This document shows, piece after piece, positions 61,870-64,000 of a stretch of 64,000 nt of DNA. Positions within the stretch are counted from its first letter, which is position 1; each line of letters opens with the position of its first letter. Source of the DNA: Lacimicrobium sp. SS2-24 (GTDB taxonomy: Bacteria; Pseudomonadota; Gammaproteobacteria; Enterobacterales; Alteromonadaceae); NCBI RefSeq assembly GCF_002201535.1, contig NZ_NIWW01000006.1:124001-188000 (forward strand). Direction: 5' to 3'. The position numbers and the translations under genes were made by a program. The notes beneath the pieces are model-generated. The model was not told where the DNA came from. It searched no databases and was given only the letters and a program-made list of their open reading frames with translations.

Positions 61870-63483
61870 TTAAGGGTTATAATACTGACCGTTCTTGCGC
61901 AGATAGAACATCCAGTTCAGCACCAGACAAACACCATAGAAAATGGCAAAGCCAATCAGCGCCACCTCAGGCGTAGTGGCTTTAATCTGCTCACCAAAGA
62001 CCTTCGGGATATAAAACGCGCCGTAAGCCGCCACCGCAGAGGTCCAGCCCAATACTGGCCCCGCCTGCTCTTTAGGAAAGACCATGGCAATGGTTCTGAA
62101 GGTTGAACCATTACCGATGCCTGTTGCGGCAAAGAGCACCAGGAACAAGACAAAGAATGGCCAGAAGAACTGTTCAGGTGTGGCTGACTGGTAGGCCATC
62201 TGCATATAGTACGCCGCACCCAGCGAAGACAACACCATGACCAGGGCGCAGAACTGGGTCACCAGTGCTCCACCAAATTTGTCAGCTAACCAACCACCAA
62301 GGGGACGGATCAATGCGCCAATAAAAGGTGCGATCCAGGCAAACATCAATGCACTGGGCCCATTCGGATTAACCGTATCATGGGTCATCACACCGTCTAC
62401 TACCAGGTGCTGAAAACCGAAAATGACTTTAATGGCCAGTGGAAAAGCCGCCGCAAAACCGATAAATGAACCAAAGGTCATGGTGTAGATCACACTCATC
62501 ACCCAGGTATGGCGATTGCGGAAAATCTGGTACTGTCGGCTCAGGCTCTGGCCGATGGCACCGGGCAGCATTTTCAGAATAAAGACCGTTGCGGTCACGA
62601 CCAGTACCAGCACGATCTCCTTCGGCACTCCCCAGCCAGAACCGTTCGCCGCTTCCGGCAAAATCAACCATAAGCCAGCCGCAGAAGTGCACAGACCAAT
62701 GAGGAGCATGGCGCTGATCATCAGTATCGCCTTTGGCAATCCCGGTAAATCTGGTGTTACTTCCTGCGTACGGATATTGTGCATACCAAAGAACGTCGCA
62801 AAGGCCAGAGGCACCAAAAACAATAGCCATAAAAAGCCGCCGTTCTGAATCCAGGTTTCACTGCCCGCAGGGATCTTGCCGATCAGCGTGCCCGAGGTCG
62901 ACACCAGTGTTACCGGGTCACCCCCCAGCGCACCGAAAACGCCCATGGTCATAAACAGCGGAATCAGCACCTGCATGGTGGTGACACCAAAATTACCCAA
63001 ACCGGCATTTAAACCAAGGGCTAACCCTTGTTGCTTCTTGGGAAAGAAAAAGCTGATGTTTGACATTGATGAGGCAAAATTACCGCCACCAATACCAGAC
63101 AGTAGTGCCAGTAATTGATATTGCCACAGTGGCGTATCAGGATTCTGCAACGCGATACCAGTAAAAAAGGCAGGAATAATAAGCAAACTGGTGGTAAAGA
63201 AGATGGTATTGCGTCCGCCACAAAAGCGGATAAAAAAGCTACTGGGAATACGCAACGTGGCACCCGATAATCCGGCAATTGCAGTCAGGGTAAAAAGCTC
63301 ACTGGCTGCAAAATCAAAACCGGCATTCATCATCTGTACAGTGAGAATCCCCCAGTACAACCATACGGCAAATCCGCACAACAAGCTGGGAATGGAAATC
63401 CACAGGTTGCGATTTGCTATTGCTTTACCCTGGCTTTGCCAGAATCCTTCGTCTTCCGGTTCCCATCTGTCAAGATTGGCCAT
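61870..63483 (-). CDS. narK: Nitrate/nitrite MFS transporter (NarK/NasA-like)
   Basis: This 537-residue membrane protein has 12 predicted helices and both nitrate signatures: GGGNFASSMSNISFFFP...GLNAGLGNFG near residues 131-168 and ATGIGNGSTFRTIAMVFP near 451. It imports nitrate, possibly in exchange for nitrite. The N-terminus is cytoplasmic and extended, with WEPEDEGFW. Neighbouring kinase, moeB and MobA-like genes support assimilation or respiration of nitrate; the reductase itself must lie outside this window. Confidence 0.93.
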   Translation of the reverse strand: MANLDRWEPEDEGFWQSQGKAIANRNLWISIPSLLCGFAVWLYWGILTVQMMNAGFDFAASELFTLTAIAGLSGATLRIPSSFFIRFCGGRNTIFFTTSLLIIPAFFTGIALQNPDTPLWQYQLLALLSGIGGGNFASSMSNISFFFPKKQQGLALGLNAGLGNFGVTTMQVLIPLFMTMGVFGALGGDPVTLVSTSGTLIGKIPAGSETWIQNGGFLWLLFLVPLAFATFFGMHNIRTQEVTPDLPGLPKAILMISAMLLIGLCTSAAGLWLILPEAANGSGWGVPKEIVLVLVVTATVFILKMLPGAIGQSLSRQYQIFRNRHTWVMSVIYTMTFGSFIGFAAAFPLAIKVIFGFQHLVVDGVMTHDTVNPNGPSALMFAWIAPFIGALIRPLGGWLADKFGGALVTQFCALVMVLSSLGAAYYMQMAYQSATPEQFFWPFFVLFLVLFAATGIGNGSTFRTIAMVFPKEQAGPVLGWTSAVAAYGAFYIPKVFGEQIKATTPEVALIGFAIFYGVCLVLNWMFYLRKNGQYYNP

Positions 63484-63623
63484 TGGCTCACCCTCTGGTT
63501 AATAAAATTCGTCCTTGTCACTATTACCTGAAGCCGCAATGGCAACAATTCACTTGTATAGGTAGGCAGATATTTTTTTAGGGGTGACTGGCTATCTCTA
63601 AAGGAGTAGTGTCGCTAATAACA

Positions 63624-64000
63624 TCACTGCTGACTGAACAGGTAAATCACCACCAGCAAGGTGATAAACCAGAAACCGCTAATCAGCTTCCACAGCATTA
63701 ATTTACCTGCCTCTTTTGGGGGGGGCAGCTCTTTAAGTAGTTCCGGGTTGGGGTGATTAAGATCGGCCATCAACTGGTCAATGGTCTGATAGCGCAGGGT
63801 CAGATCAAAGCTCACACCCCGCTCCAGCGCCCGATCAAACCACAGCGGAATAACCGGATTATGGCGGCTGGCAGACACATAGCGCAGCTTGTCGTAGTCA
63901 GCCCAGTTGCGACAATCGGCGATTCGCTCCCCATAGGGTAACTGGCCGGTAAACAGCTCATAGCAAAGAGTTGCCAGACTGTAGACATCACCCTGAGCGC
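63624..64000 (-). CDS. Ser/Thr protein kinase, C-terminal part (probable bifunctional kinase/PP2C phosphatase)
   Basis: The frame is open to the window edge, so only the last 125 residues are present. GDVYSLATLCYELFTGQLPYG is kinase subdomain IX, and the protein ends with a proline-rich linker and one transmembrane helix (WKLISGFWFITLLVVIYLF). In related bacteria the gene before narK/nasA encodes a bifunctional PP2C phosphatase/kinase; the phosphatase part would be upstream, beyond the window. It precedes narK by 140 bases on the same strand. Confidence 0.85.
   Translation of the reverse strand, partial: AQGDVYSLATLCYELFTGQLPYGERIADCRNWADYDKLRYVSASRHNPVIPLWFDRALERGVSFDLTLRYQTIDQLMADLNHPNPELLKELPPPKEAGKLMLWKLISGFWFITLLVVIYLFSQQ

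Overview
The window looks like chromosomal DNA of a marine or aquatic gammaproteobacterium of the Alteromonadales type. Base composition is moderate, and the opening block miaB-phoH-ybeY-corC-lnt is the classical gammaproteobacterial order. The window also holds PEP-CTERM proteins, a PrkA/YeaH pair and a nitrate-uptake cluster with an adjoining Ser/Thr kinase. The assignment rests on gene content and protein style, not on a marker gene. No rRNA, tRNA or CRISPR array was found.

Layout. 1-5.0 kb: tRNA and rRNA maturation and lipoprotein acylation (miaB partial, phoH, ybeY, corC, lnt). 5.0-12.5 kb: a secreted amidohydrolase, a DUF2490 beta-barrel protein behind a palindrome-rich promoter, a divergent EamA transporter/MocR regulator pair, a GST and a RecQ helicase. 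12.7-23.2 kb: prkA-yeaH, a PEP-CTERM protein, a CBS protein, a saccharopine-dehydrogenase-like protein, a bacterioferritin without the usual heme methionine, a DJ-1/PfpI protein, a membrane AraC regulator and a DUF2306 protein.

23.2-44.0 kb is a large polyamine (putrescine) uptake and degradation region. It holds two gamma-glutamylpolyamine synthetase homologues (puuA-like), two FAD oxidoreductases (puuB-like), a TetR regulator, an agmatinase-family hydrolase (speB-like), puuD, a class III aminotransferase, potFGHI, puuR, puuC and a TorF-type porin. Together they could import putrescine and convert it through gamma-glutamylated intermediates, or by direct transamination, to GABA and beyond. 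This region is interrupted at 26.65-30.75 kb by a mosaic island. The island contains two truncated copies of the 3' end of the agmatinase gene, a TonB-dependent receptor, and an AT-rich PEP-CTERM gene followed by an integron attC-like site. A second scar, a short puuB 3' tail, lies at 45.46 kb beyond a nitroreductase gene.

44.1-57.4 kb: nitroreductase, a ToxR/CadC-like regulator, DUF3718, a lysine-2,3-aminomutase-family radical SAM enzyme, an omega-aminotransferase/mmsA operon with a divergent LysR regulator (probably beta-amino acid or beta-alanine catabolism), an M1 peptidase lipoprotein and small membrane proteins. 57.4-64 kb: nitrogen-oxide functions, with ytfE/ric, a degenerate MobA-like protein, moeB, yjbQ, a TPP-dependent decarboxylase-like enzyme, a NarK/NasA nitrate transporter and the C-terminal part of a membrane-anchored Ser/Thr kinase running off the window end.
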